Part shown: positions 1-4,804 of the stretch, one piece after another
How the letters are laid out: each line of letters opens with the position of its first letter
Position numbering within the stretch: position 1 is the stretch's first letter
From: Rhodobacteraceae bacterium UBA1943
GTDB taxonomy: Bacteria; Pseudomonadota; Alphaproteobacteria; Rhodobacterales; Rhodobacteraceae
Direction: 5' to 3'
DNA length: 5,383 nt
Assembly (NCBI GenBank): GCA_002336845.1
Contig: DDEX01000027.1
Location: 1-5,383, forward strand
Position numbers and translations under genes: made by a program
The notes under the pieces: model-generated
Database searches by the model: none
Seen by the model: the letters and a program-made list of their open reading frames with translations, nothing else
Told to the model about the DNA's origin: nothing

Positions 1-84
1 GAGGTGCGCCTGCCGCTGGTCGGCCTGACCGATGGCACCAAGGACAAGATCAAGGCTGCCATGCGTCATGCGGGCCTGATCTGA
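1..84 (+). CDS. dapA: 4-hydroxy-tetrahydrodipicolinate synthase (DapA), C-terminal end only
   Basis: An open frame enters from the left edge and ends at TGA 82-84, giving 27 residues. The visible tail carries R-L-P near its start, then L-T-D, and ends in H-A-G-L-I. This is the pattern of the DapA C terminus (E. coli DapA also has RLP, then TD, and ends HAGLL). DapA is a cytosolic, Schiff-base-forming aldolase-class enzyme that condenses pyruvate with aspartate semialdehyde in the lysine/diaminopimelate pathway. The catalytic residues lie outside the window, so the call rests on the tail and on smpB being nearby, a neighbourhood I recall from related alphaproteobacteria. The last codons also form one arm of an inverted repeat with the downstream hairpin (70-80 with 100-110). 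Confidence 0.72.
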   Translation, partial: EVRLPLVGLTDGTKDKIKAAMRHAGLI

Positions 85-91
85 CAACTCG

Positions 92-112
92 GGGCGGGCA
101 TCAGGCCCGCCC
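92..112 (+). terminator. GC-rich hairpin after dapA, putative terminator
   Basis: GGGCGGGC (92-99) and GCCCGCCC (105-112) form a perfect 8-bp stem with the loop ATCAG, 7 nt after the dapA stop. The following bases (ACTTAATTCC) are AT-rich but are not a clean T-run, so this would be a strong-stem, weak-tail terminator. The right arm can instead pair with the end of the dapA coding sequence (70-80 with 100-110), so the terminator may be conditional. Confidence 0.5.
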
Positions 113-132
113 ACTTAATTCCGGCGGACCTC

Positions 133-993
133 ATGACCCCGAACCAGCGCGGCAGCCTGTTCATGACCATTTCCATGGCGGGCTTTGCCGTGGAGGACAG
201 TTTCATCAAGGCCGCCGCTGCCACCGTGCCTTTGGGTCAGATCCTGATCTTCATGGGGCTGGTGGGCATCGGCTGGTTTTCTGCCATGGCTTTGCGGGCG
301 GGCGATGCTCCGGTCTCGCGCGCGGCGTGGTCGAAAACCATGGCCGTGCGCTCAGTGTTCGAGGTGGCCGGACGGCTGTTTTATGCGCTGGCGCTGGCGC
401 TGATTCCCATCTCTGTCGCCTCGGCCATTCTGCAAGCCACGCCTTTGGTGGTGGTGCTGGGGGCGGCTGTGCTGTTTGGCGAAAAGGTCGGTCTGGCGCG
501 GTGGTTCGCCATTCTGCTCGGCTTCGTTGGCGTATTGGTCATCCTGCGCCCGGGCCTTGCCGGGTTCGATGCGCAATCCCTGCTGGCGTTGGCCGGAATG
601 TTGGGCTTTGCCGGGCGCGATCTGGCGACGCGGGCGGCCCCCCCTGCATTGTCGAATGCGCAGCTTGGCGTGGCAGGCTTTGCCATGCTGGGCATCTCGG
701 GTGTGGTCATTCTGGTGGCAGAGGGCAACGCAGCGCTGCCTGATGCCCATGGCTGGTTGCTGATGTGCGGAGCCGCGGCTTTCGGGATCTTTGGCTATGC
801 CTGTCTGACCACGGCGATGCGCATGGGCGATGTGTCGGCGGTGACGCCGTTCCGGTATGCCCGGCTGGTCTTTGCCATGATCATCGGGGCGTTGATCTTC
901 CACGAGCATCCGGACCTGCCCACGCTGATCGGATCGGCCATAATCGTGCTGTGCGGGCTGTTCATCCTGACCACGGCCCGCCGTCGAGCCTAG
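133..993 (+). CDS. DMT-superfamily (EamA) inner-membrane transporter
   Basis: This 286-aa protein has the usual EamA permease length and is hydrophobic almost throughout, with about ten predicted membrane segments. It shows the duplicated two-half architecture: repeat 1 at about 9-139 ends in the hallmark G-E-K followed by a long hydrophobic stretch and L-R-P-G (116-141). Repeat 2 at about 150-282 has F-R-Y-A-R-L (240-245), then a G-x-L-I-F-x-E segment and a last helix before the basic tail TARRRA. Members export or import small metabolites; the RDLATRAAP and FRYARL motifs recall alphaproteobacterial RhaT/SAM-transporter-like members, but the substrate cannot be told from sequence. ATG 133 is preceded by a weak GGCGGA (123-128). 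It lies between dapA and smpB on the same strand, 35 nt before smpB. Function beyond the family is unknown. Confidence 0.87.
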   Translation: MTPNQRGSLFMTISMAGFAVEDSFIKAAAATVPLGQILIFMGLVGIGWFSAMALRAGDAPVSRAAWSKTMAVRSVFEVAGRLFYALALALIPISVASAILQATPLVVVLGAAVLFGEKVGLARWFAILLGFVGVLVILRPGLAGFDAQSLLALAGMLGFAGRDLATRAAPPALSNAQLGVAGFAMLGISGVVILVAEGNAALPDAHGWLLMCGAAAFGIFGYACLTTAMRMGDVSAVTPFRYARLVFAMIIGALIFHEHPDLPTLIGSAIIVLCGLFILTTARRRA

Positions 994-1028
994 ACTCTGG
1001 CCGCTTGCTCGCCTATCTCAACGCGATC

Positions 1029-1508
1029 ATGGTGGCCAAATCCGATCCCAACTCCAAGCTCATCGCCGAGAACCGGCGGGCTCGCTTCGATTATCATATC
1101 GAAAGCGATCTCGAGGCAGGCATCATGCTGCTGGGCTCCGAAGTCAAATCCTTGCGCCGGGGCGGTTCGAACATCGCCGACAGCTATGCAAGCGTCGAGG
1201 GGGGAGAGTTGTGGCTGATCAACGGCTATATCGCACCCTATGCCGAGGCCAAGACCTGGGGCCATGACGAGCGCCGCAGGCGCAAGCTGTTGGTTTCGCG
1301 TAAAGAACTGTCGCGCCTTTGGTCGGCCACGGCGCGGGAGGGCATGACCATCGTGCCCTTGCGGCTTTATTTCAACGAGCGCGGCATCGTGAAACTGAAG
1401 CTGGGGATCGCCAAGGGCAAGAAGCTGTCCGACAAGCGCGAGACCAGCGCCAAGCGTGATTGGGATCGCCAGAAGGCCCGTTTGCTCAAGCAGGGCGCAC
1501 AGGGCTGA
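1029..1508 (+). CDS. smpB: SsrA-binding protein SmpB
   Basis: This 159-aa protein matches the usual SmpB length. SmpB binds the tRNA-like domain of tmRNA and brings it to stalled ribosomes for trans-translation in the cytoplasm. Visible family features, in order, are N-R-R-A-R-F/H-Y at 15-23, E-A-G-I-x-L-x-G-x-E-V-K-S-L-R at 29-43 (oligonucleotide-binding-fold RNA contact), N-I-A-D-S-Y-A at 48-54, R-K-L-L at 85-88, and the G-I-A-K-G-K-K-L-S-D-K-R-E motif at 126-138. The basic tail to 159 is the part that enters the mRNA channel. ATG 1029 was chosen because the upstream in-frame sequence is not SmpB-like and runs into the permease gene. No convincing Shine-Dalgarno sequence is visible before it (CTCAACGCGATC). 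It is probably transcribed from a promoter inside the preceding gene or by readthrough. Confidence 0.96.
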   Translation: MVAKSDPNSKLIAENRRARFDYHIESDLEAGIMLLGSEVKSLRRGGSNIADSYASVEGGELWLINGYIAPYAEAKTWGHDERRRRKLLVSRKELSRLWSATAREGMTIVPLRLYFNERGIVKLKLGIAKGKKLSDKRETSAKRDWDRQKARLLKQGAQG

Positions 1509-1522
1509 CAACAGAACTGTTG
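1509..1522. repeat. 14-nt palindrome immediately after smpB
   Basis: CAACAG (1509-1514), AA, CTGTTG (1517-1522) is a perfect inverted repeat starting at the base after the smpB stop codon. It lies about 9 nt upstream of a possible -35 element (GTGACA, 1531-1536) for the glycine-rich gene. Such a compact dyad could be an operator for a dimeric regulator, but no regulator is identified. The stem is too short and has no T-run, so it does not look like a terminator. Confidence 0.4.
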
Positions 1523-1530
1523 CCGTGAGG

Positions 1531-1560
1531 GTGACAATTCGCCACAGTTTCCCCTATCCG
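1531..1560 (+). promoter_or_regulatory. Weak sigma-70-like promoter candidate for the glycine-rich gene
   Basis: GTGACA (1531-1536) differs from the -35 consensus TTGACA by one base. TATCCG (1555-1560) shares only TAT with the -10 consensus, with an 18-nt spacer. In GC-rich alphaproteobacteria -10 boxes are often degenerate, so this is plausible but weak. If used, the transcript would carry the structured leader at 1560-1614. Confidence 0.25.
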
Positions 1561-1614
1561 GGCCGCCGCAAATGCGGAAAACAAGGCCGGGTGGGCCGCC
1601 CGTGCGGCGGACCC
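1560..1614 (+). promoter_or_regulatory. Structured leader with two competing stems upstream of the glycine-rich gene
   Basis: GGGCCGCC occurs twice, at 1560-1567 and 1593-1600. Both copies can pair with GGCGGACCC (1606-1614), leaving A1611 bulged. The near copy makes a tight hairpin with a 5-nt loop. The far copy makes a longer stem because GCA (1568-1570) also pairs with TGC (1603-1605), giving 11 pairs. The shared arm ends about 8 nt before the AGAGGGA ribosome-binding site (1622-1628). A regulatory role is inference. Confidence 0.35.
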
Positions 1615-1634
1615 TTGGGAAAGAGGGACGAGTT

Positions 1635-1928
1635 ATGGAACTGATTATCCAACTGATTGCAGGCGCGCTGGGTGGCAATGCCGCAGGCGCCGTGCTGAAA
1701 AACCAAAGCCTTGGCACCTTGCTGAACTCGATCGTCGGCATTCTTGGTGGCGGTATCGGTGGCCAGATTCTGGGTGCTGTGCTGGGCGGTGGCGCGGCTG
1801 CGGGTGCTGCCGGGGCCGGCGGGCTGGACATCGGCTCGATCATCCAGTCGGTCGCTTCGGGCGGCGTGGGTGGTGGTGTTCTGCTGGCCATCATCGGCGC
1901 CATCAAGAACGCCATGGCCAAGTCGTAA
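1635..1928 (+). CDS. Small glycine-rich hydrophobic protein, function unknown
   Basis: This 97-aa protein starts at ATG 1635, 6 nt after a good AGAGGGA ribosome-binding site (1622-1628). Longer in-frame starts would lie within the structured leader and are less likely. It is extremely rich in Gly, Ala, Ile and Leu, with few charges: E2, K22, D65 and K91/K96. A pattern G-x-h-G-G-x-h-h-x-A-h-h (h = hydrophobic) recurs at residues 10-21, 39-50 and 76-87, each preceded by a short hydrophobic stretch. A flexible Ala/Gly linker lies at 51-63. This suggests glycine-zipper helices packed in or on the inner membrane. There is no cleavable signal peptide and no Cys or His. I recall similar unnamed proteins in Rhodobacteraceae but no established function. 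It stands alone between smpB and sseA, with its own leader and a hairpin behind it. Confidence 0.82.
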   Translation: MELIIQLIAGALGGNAAGAVLKNQSLGTLLNSIVGILGGGIGGQILGAVLGGGAAAGAAGAGGLDIGSIIQSVASGGVGGGVLLAIIGAIKNAMAKS

Positions 1929-1950
1929 GGTCTGGGACCGTAATTTTCTT

Positions 1951-1978
1951 GCGCGGGCGGGCCACGGCCTGCCCGCGC
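1951..1978 (+). terminator. Strong GC hairpin after the glycine-rich gene, putative terminator
   Basis: GCGCGGGCGGGC (1951-1962) pairs with GCCTGCCCGCGC (1967-1978) over 12 bp with one G-U pair, enclosing the 4-nt loop CACG. It lies 22 nt after the stop at 1928. No T-run follows on the + strand (CACCTTGCC), and the T-rich TAATTTTCTT lies before the stem, so termination would depend on the stem alone or on Rho. It separates the small gene from sseA. Confidence 0.45.
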
Positions 1979-2029
1979 CACCTTGCCTAGTGCGCCTGGC
2001 GGGTTTAGGGCTGTGGGTCGAAACCGACC

Positions 2030-2036
2030 GGAGAGG
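2030..2036 (+). promoter_or_regulatory. Ribosome-binding site of sseA
   Basis: GGAGAGG is the best Shine-Dalgarno match between the two genes, and its GGAG core ends 6 nt before ATG 2040. It decides that start over an in-frame ATG 57 nt upstream at 1983, which has no such site and would begin at the base of the preceding hairpin. A 5-bp stem (GGTCG 2016-2020 with CGACC 2025-2029) abuts it directly. Confidence 0.75.
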
Positions 2037-2039
2037 ACC

Positions 2040-2897
2040 ATGGCCCAGGCCCCCGACGACCCGAAGACGCTTGTCTCCACCGACTGGCTTGCCGCGCATC
2101 TGAAAGACCCTGATCTGCGCGTGCTGGATGCAAGCTGGTATCTGCCCGATGCCGGGCGCGATGCGAAGGCCGAATACAAGGCGGCCCATATCCCCGGCGC
2201 CCGGTTCTTCGACATTGACGAGATCGCGGACCTGCGGTCGAACCTGCCGCACATGGCCCCCCCGCCCGAAAAGTTCATCGCCCGGATGCGCGCCATGGGT
2301 GTGGGCGACGGGCATCAGGTGGTGGTCTATGATGGCGCGGGGCTGTTTTCGGCGGCCCGCGTCTGGTGGCTGTTCCGCCTGATGGGCAAGACCGACGTTG
2401 CTGTGCTGGACGGCGGCTTTCCCAAGTGGAAGGCCGAGGGGCGCGAGATCGAGGACATGCCCCCGATCGTCAAGGACCGCCACATCACCGTCAGCCGCCA
2501 GAACCATCTGGTCAAGGATGTGACGCAGGTCGCCCATGCCGCCAAGCTGGCCGAGGCGGTGATCGTCGATGCCCGCTCTGCCCCCCGTTTCAAGGGCGAG
2601 GTGGCCGAACCCCGGCCCGGTCTGCGGTCCGGCCATATTCCGGGGGCCAGGAACGTGCCCTTTGCCACCGTTCTGAACGGTGACGGCACAATGAAACCCG
2701 TGGCCGAGCTTAAACAGGTGTTTGAATCGGCAGGGGTCGATCTGGCAAAGCCGGTGATCACCTCTTGCGGGTCCGGCGTCACGGCGGCGGTTCTCAGCCT
2801 TGCGCTGGAACGGATGGGCCACCGCAACCATGCGCTTTATGACGGGTCGTGGGCCGAATGGGGCATGTATGACGATCTGGCCGTCGAGAAGGGATAA
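2040..2897 (+). CDS. sseA: 3-mercaptopyruvate sulfurtransferase (tandem rhodanese)
   Basis: This 285-aa protein has two rhodanese domains: an inactive N-terminal one (about 10-135, with H-I-P-G-A-R-F-F at 50-57) and a catalytic C-terminal one (about 155-280). The active-site loop C-G-S-G-V-T-A at 243-249, with Cys243 as sulfur acceptor, is the mercaptopyruvate type rather than the C-R-K-G-V-T type of thiosulfate sulfurtransferases. R183 and R192 (in R-F-K-G and E-P-R-P-G) match the arginines that hold the 3-mercaptopyruvate carboxylate in the family. G-H-I-P-G-A-R at 198-204 and Y-D-G-S-W-x-E-W at 267-274 are further signatures. The enzyme transfers sulfur from 3-mercaptopyruvate to thiols, thioredoxin or cyanide, releasing pyruvate, and probably acts in the cytosol because no signal peptide is seen. 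It precedes the aminotransferase by 3 nt, so the two are probably one operon. Confidence 0.94.
   Translation: MAQAPDDPKTLVSTDWLAAHLKDPDLRVLDASWYLPDAGRDAKAEYKAAHIPGARFFDIDEIADLRSNLPHMAPPPEKFIARMRAMGVGDGHQVVVYDGAGLFSAARVWWLFRLMGKTDVAVLDGGFPKWKAEGREIEDMPPIVKDRHITVSRQNHLVKDVTQVAHAAKLAEAVIVDARSAPRFKGEVAEPRPGLRSGHIPGARNVPFATVLNGDGTMKPVAELKQVFESAGVDLAKPVITSCGSGVTAAVLSLALERMGHRNHALYDGSWAEWGMYDDLAVEKG
2887..2894 (+). promoter_or_regulatory. Ribosome-binding site of the aminotransferase inside the end of sseA
   Basis: AGAAGGGA lies within the last codons of sseA, 6 nt before ATG 2901. The sseA stop (2895-2897) sits between this site and the start. This arrangement favours translational coupling of the two genes. 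Confidence 0.6.
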
Positions 2898-2900
2898 GAA

Positions 2901-4079
2901 ATGCTCGAAAACCTGAACGCCCAGCCGCAGGACAAGATTCTGCAACTGATCGCCATGTTCCGCGACGATCCGCGCAGCGGCAAGATCGACCTGGGTGTCG
3001 GTGTTTACAAGGATGCCACCGGCCTGACCCCGGTGATGCGCGCGGTGAAAGCCGCCGAGAAGACCCTGTGGGACACCGAAAAGACCAAGACCTACACCGG
3101 ACTTGCCGGAGAACCTGCCTATAACACGGCGATGGTCAGCCTGATCCTTGGGGCAGGTTACGCCGAGCGTGCCGCCTCGGTCGCGACACCGGGCGGCACC
3201 GGCGCCATCCGTCAGGCGCTGGAACTGATCCGGCTGGCCGCCCCCGGCGCGACTGTCTGGCTGTCGAACCCCACCTGGCCTAACCACCCTTCGATCATCA
3301 AGTATCTGGGGATGAAATCCGCCGAATACCGCTATTTCGACGCGGCGACGGGCGAGGTGGATTTCGCGGGCCTGATTGCCGATCTGGCCACCGTAGCCGA
3401 GGGCGACGTGGTGCTGCTGCACGGCTGCTGCCACAACCCGACGGGTGCGAACCCGACGGCGGCGCAATGGCAGAAGATCGTCGATGTGCTGAAGGCGCGC
3501 AAGGCGATCCCGCTGGTTGACCTTGCCTATCAAGGCTTTGGTGACGGGCTGGAGGAAGACGCACAGGCCACTCGCCTGATCGCCGCCAGCTTCCCCGAGG
3601 TGCTGATCGCCGCCTCGTGCAGCAAGAACTTCGGCATCTACCGCGAGCGCACCGGCATTCTGATTGCGCTGGGCGATGCGGCACGCAAGGCGGTGACACA
3701 GGGCAACCTGAACTTTCTGAACCGTCAGAACTACAGCTTCCCGCCCGATCATGGGGCACGGCTGGTGACGATGATCCTTGAGGATCAGGCCCTGACGACC
3801 GAGTGGAAGACCGAGTTGGAAGAGGTGCGCCAGAACATGCTGTCGCTGCGTCAGCAACTGGCGGATGAGCTGCGCCGCGCCACCAACTCGGACCGTTTCG
3901 ACTTTGTGGCCCGCCACCGCGGCATGTTCAGCCGCCTTGGCCTGACCGAGGCCCAGGTGAACCAGTTGCGCGAAGAGGCCGGGGTTTACATGGTGAGCGA
4001 CAGCCGTATCAACATTGCGGGGTTGAATGCGCAGACTGTGCCGGTGCTGGCCGCAGCCATCGCCAAGGTCATTGCCTAG
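2901..4079 (+). CDS. tyrB: Aromatic/aspartate amino acid aminotransferase, class I fold type I (PLP)
   Basis: This 392-aa protein has the full length of subgroup I-alpha aminotransferases. Visible landmarks are G-V-G-V-Y-K-D at 32-38, G-G-T-G-A at 98-102 (phosphate binding), N-P-T-W-P-N-H at 123-129, H-N-P-T-G at 178-182, and D207 and Y210 near the PLP ring. S-C-S-K-N-F-G at 239-245 holds the PLP lysine K242, with R250 following at the expected +8 position. R275 in R-Q-N-Y-S-F-P-P (the counterpart of aspartate aminotransferase Arg292) and R369 in S-R-I-N-I-A-G (counterpart of Arg386) bind the substrate carboxylates. Many segments match my memory of the Paracoccus denitrificans aromatic aminotransferase, hence tyrB over aspC; either specificity, or both, is possible. 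It moves amino groups between 2-oxoglutarate/glutamate and aromatic amino acids or aspartate in the cytosol. The tight spacing to sseA suggests cysteine as an added substrate. Confidence 0.93.
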   Translation: MLENLNAQPQDKILQLIAMFRDDPRSGKIDLGVGVYKDATGLTPVMRAVKAAEKTLWDTEKTKTYTGLAGEPAYNTAMVSLILGAGYAERAASVATPGGTGAIRQALELIRLAAPGATVWLSNPTWPNHPSIIKYLGMKSAEYRYFDAATGEVDFAGLIADLATVAEGDVVLLHGCCHNPTGANPTAAQWQKIVDVLKARKAIPLVDLAYQGFGDGLEEDAQATRLIAASFPEVLIAASCSKNFGIYRERTGILIALGDAARKAVTQGNLNFLNRQNYSFPPDHGARLVTMILEDQALTTEWKTELEEVRQNMLSLRQQLADELRRATNSDRFDFVARHRGMFSRLGLTEAQVNQLREEAGVYMVSDSRINIAGLNAQTVPVLAAAIAKVIA

Positions 4080-4746
4080 TCCGCTAGCCCCTGTCAAAAG
4101 CGCGCTGGCCTTGGCCTGCGCGCTTTTCTCGACGACCGCCGCTGCTGAACAGCCGCCTGCCGTGGGGCGACTGTCCTATGGCAAAGCCGACCGCGCCGGT
4201 GCTGCCATCTGCACCGGCACTCTGGTTGCCGCCGATCTGGTGTTGACCGCCGGGCATTGTCTGCCCAAGGCGGTGCAGACCAACCCCGCCAGCGTGCGGT
4301 TTCAACCGGGCTTTGGCACCCCCCTTGCAGGAGAAGAGCGGCGCGGGATTACCGTTCTGGTTCCTTCGCCGCGGCCCGGCCCGCAGGTGCGCATGGGGGA
4401 GGATATCGCTTTCTTGCGATTGCAAACAGCTTATCCCGGCCAACAGGTGGTCCCGCTCGCGCTGGCGCCGGGCATCCAGAGCGGCCCCTTCACCTTCTTC
4501 GGCTATGATCGTGCACAGCCCGCGCTGGCCCCCATCGCCAGGCCCTGTGTCGCCCTTGCGCTGTTTCCGCCGCAGGCGCCGCAGATGGTCGGGCTGGATT
4601 GTTCCGTGGTCTCGGGCAATTCCGGCGGACCGCTGCTGGTGCCTGGCCCCGATGGTCGCTGGCAGGTCGCGGGCGTGATGGTGGCTAGGGCCGGGGTGCC
4701 GCTGGCCTCGCTTGCGGTCTTGCCGTGGCCGGAACTATTGCCTTGA
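4027..4746 (+). CDS. Secreted trypsin-like (S1 family) serine protease
   Basis: The ORF encodes 239 aa from its only early ATG (4027), which overlaps tyrB by 53 nt. A TTG at 4072, overlapping the tyrB stop, is an alternative start giving a more ordinary 25-residue signal peptide. Counting from the ATG, a basic region leads to a hydrophobic core A-L-A-L-A-C-A-L-F (26-34) and a likely cleavage after A-A-A (38-40), so export to the periplasm or outside is expected. The catalytic triad is visible: H77 in L-T-A-G-H-C, D126 in E-D-I-A-F-L, and S199 in G-N-S-G-G-P. C62/C78 fit the classic disulfide flanking the histidine, and C174/C192 a second one. The residue before G-N-S is not the usual Cys191 and the position six before S199 is Ser rather than Asp, so trypsin-like Arg/Lys specificity is not predicted. 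The substrate is unknown. Confidence 0.82.
   Translation: MRRLCRCWPQPSPRSLPSPLAPVKSALALACALFSTTAAAEQPPAVGRLSYGKADRAGAAICTGTLVAADLVLTAGHCLPKAVQTNPASVRFQPGFGTPLAGEERRGITVLVPSPRPGPQVRMGEDIAFLRLQTAYPGQQVVPLALAPGIQSGPFTFFGYDRAQPALAPIARPCVALALFPPQAPQMVGLDCSVVSGNSGGPLLVPGPDGRWQVAGVMVARAGVPLASLAVLPWPELLP
4096..4127 (+). terminator. Intrinsic terminator-like hairpin just after tyrB, inside the protease signal-peptide region
   Basis: AAAAGCGCGC (4096-4105) and GCGCGCTTTT (4118-4127) are perfect 10-bp complements. The inner GGCCTTGGCC (4107-4116) can extend the stem past a T-T mismatch. The right arm ends in TTTT followed by CTC, the expected tail. It begins 17 nt after the tyrB stop, the usual place for a terminator. 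The mirror-image A-run makes it potentially bidirectional. It overlaps codons for the signal peptide of the downstream protease. Confidence 0.6.
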
Positions 4747-4753
4747 AAAGAAA

Positions 4754-4779
4754 CGGCCCGGACCATCAGGTCCGGGCCG
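4754..4779. terminator. Shared bidirectional terminator between protease and amtB
   Basis: CGGCCCGGACC (4754-4764), loop ATCA, GGTCCGGGCCG (4769-4779) is a perfect 11-bp stem. It lies 7 nt after the protease stop and 25 nt beyond the amtB stop on the other strand. Read on the - strand it is followed by TTTCTTTTC, a good T-rich tail, so it best serves amtB. On the + strand the tail is CAGGGTT, which is weaker. A second small stem (GGCCG 4787-4791 with CGGCC 4796-4800) lies between it and the amtB stop. Confidence 0.82.
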
Positions 4780-4804
4780 CAGGGTTGGCCGGTTGCGGCC
4801 TGAT

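Noticed and set aside
765..1028. Upstream in-frame extension of smpB into the permease gene
   Set aside because: The added 88 codons are a shadow of the permease and do not resemble SmpB, whose family length is met from ATG 1029.
1983..2010. Promoter candidate TTGCCT/TTAGGG before sseA
   Set aside because: The -10 match and the 16-nt spacing are poor and nothing else supports it, so it was not listed although some promoter in this gap is plausible.
1983..2039. Longer sseA start at ATG 1983
   Set aside because: No ribosome-binding site there, while ATG 2040 has GGAGAGG at the right distance and gives a normal rhodanese N terminus.
1367..2296. A 309-codon open frame on the - strand across the small gene and the start of sseA
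   Set aside because: Low-complexity Pro/Ala/Ser-rich translation, opposite to supported genes and crossing the 1951-1978 hairpin; best explained by codon bias.
3435..3459. Direct repeat AACCCGACGG (3435-3444 and 3450-3459) in tyrB
   Set aside because: It encodes N-P-T-G-A-N-P-T; the first copy is the conserved H-N-P-T-G motif and the second a nearby similar tripeptide, so no separate element is needed.
1554..4097. An 847-codon open frame on the - strand antisense to the small gene, sseA and tyrB
   Set aside because: It lies fully opposite three genes with clear families, shows no recognisable domain, and has the Arg/His/Gly/Gln-rich look of a GC-rich antisense shadow frame.
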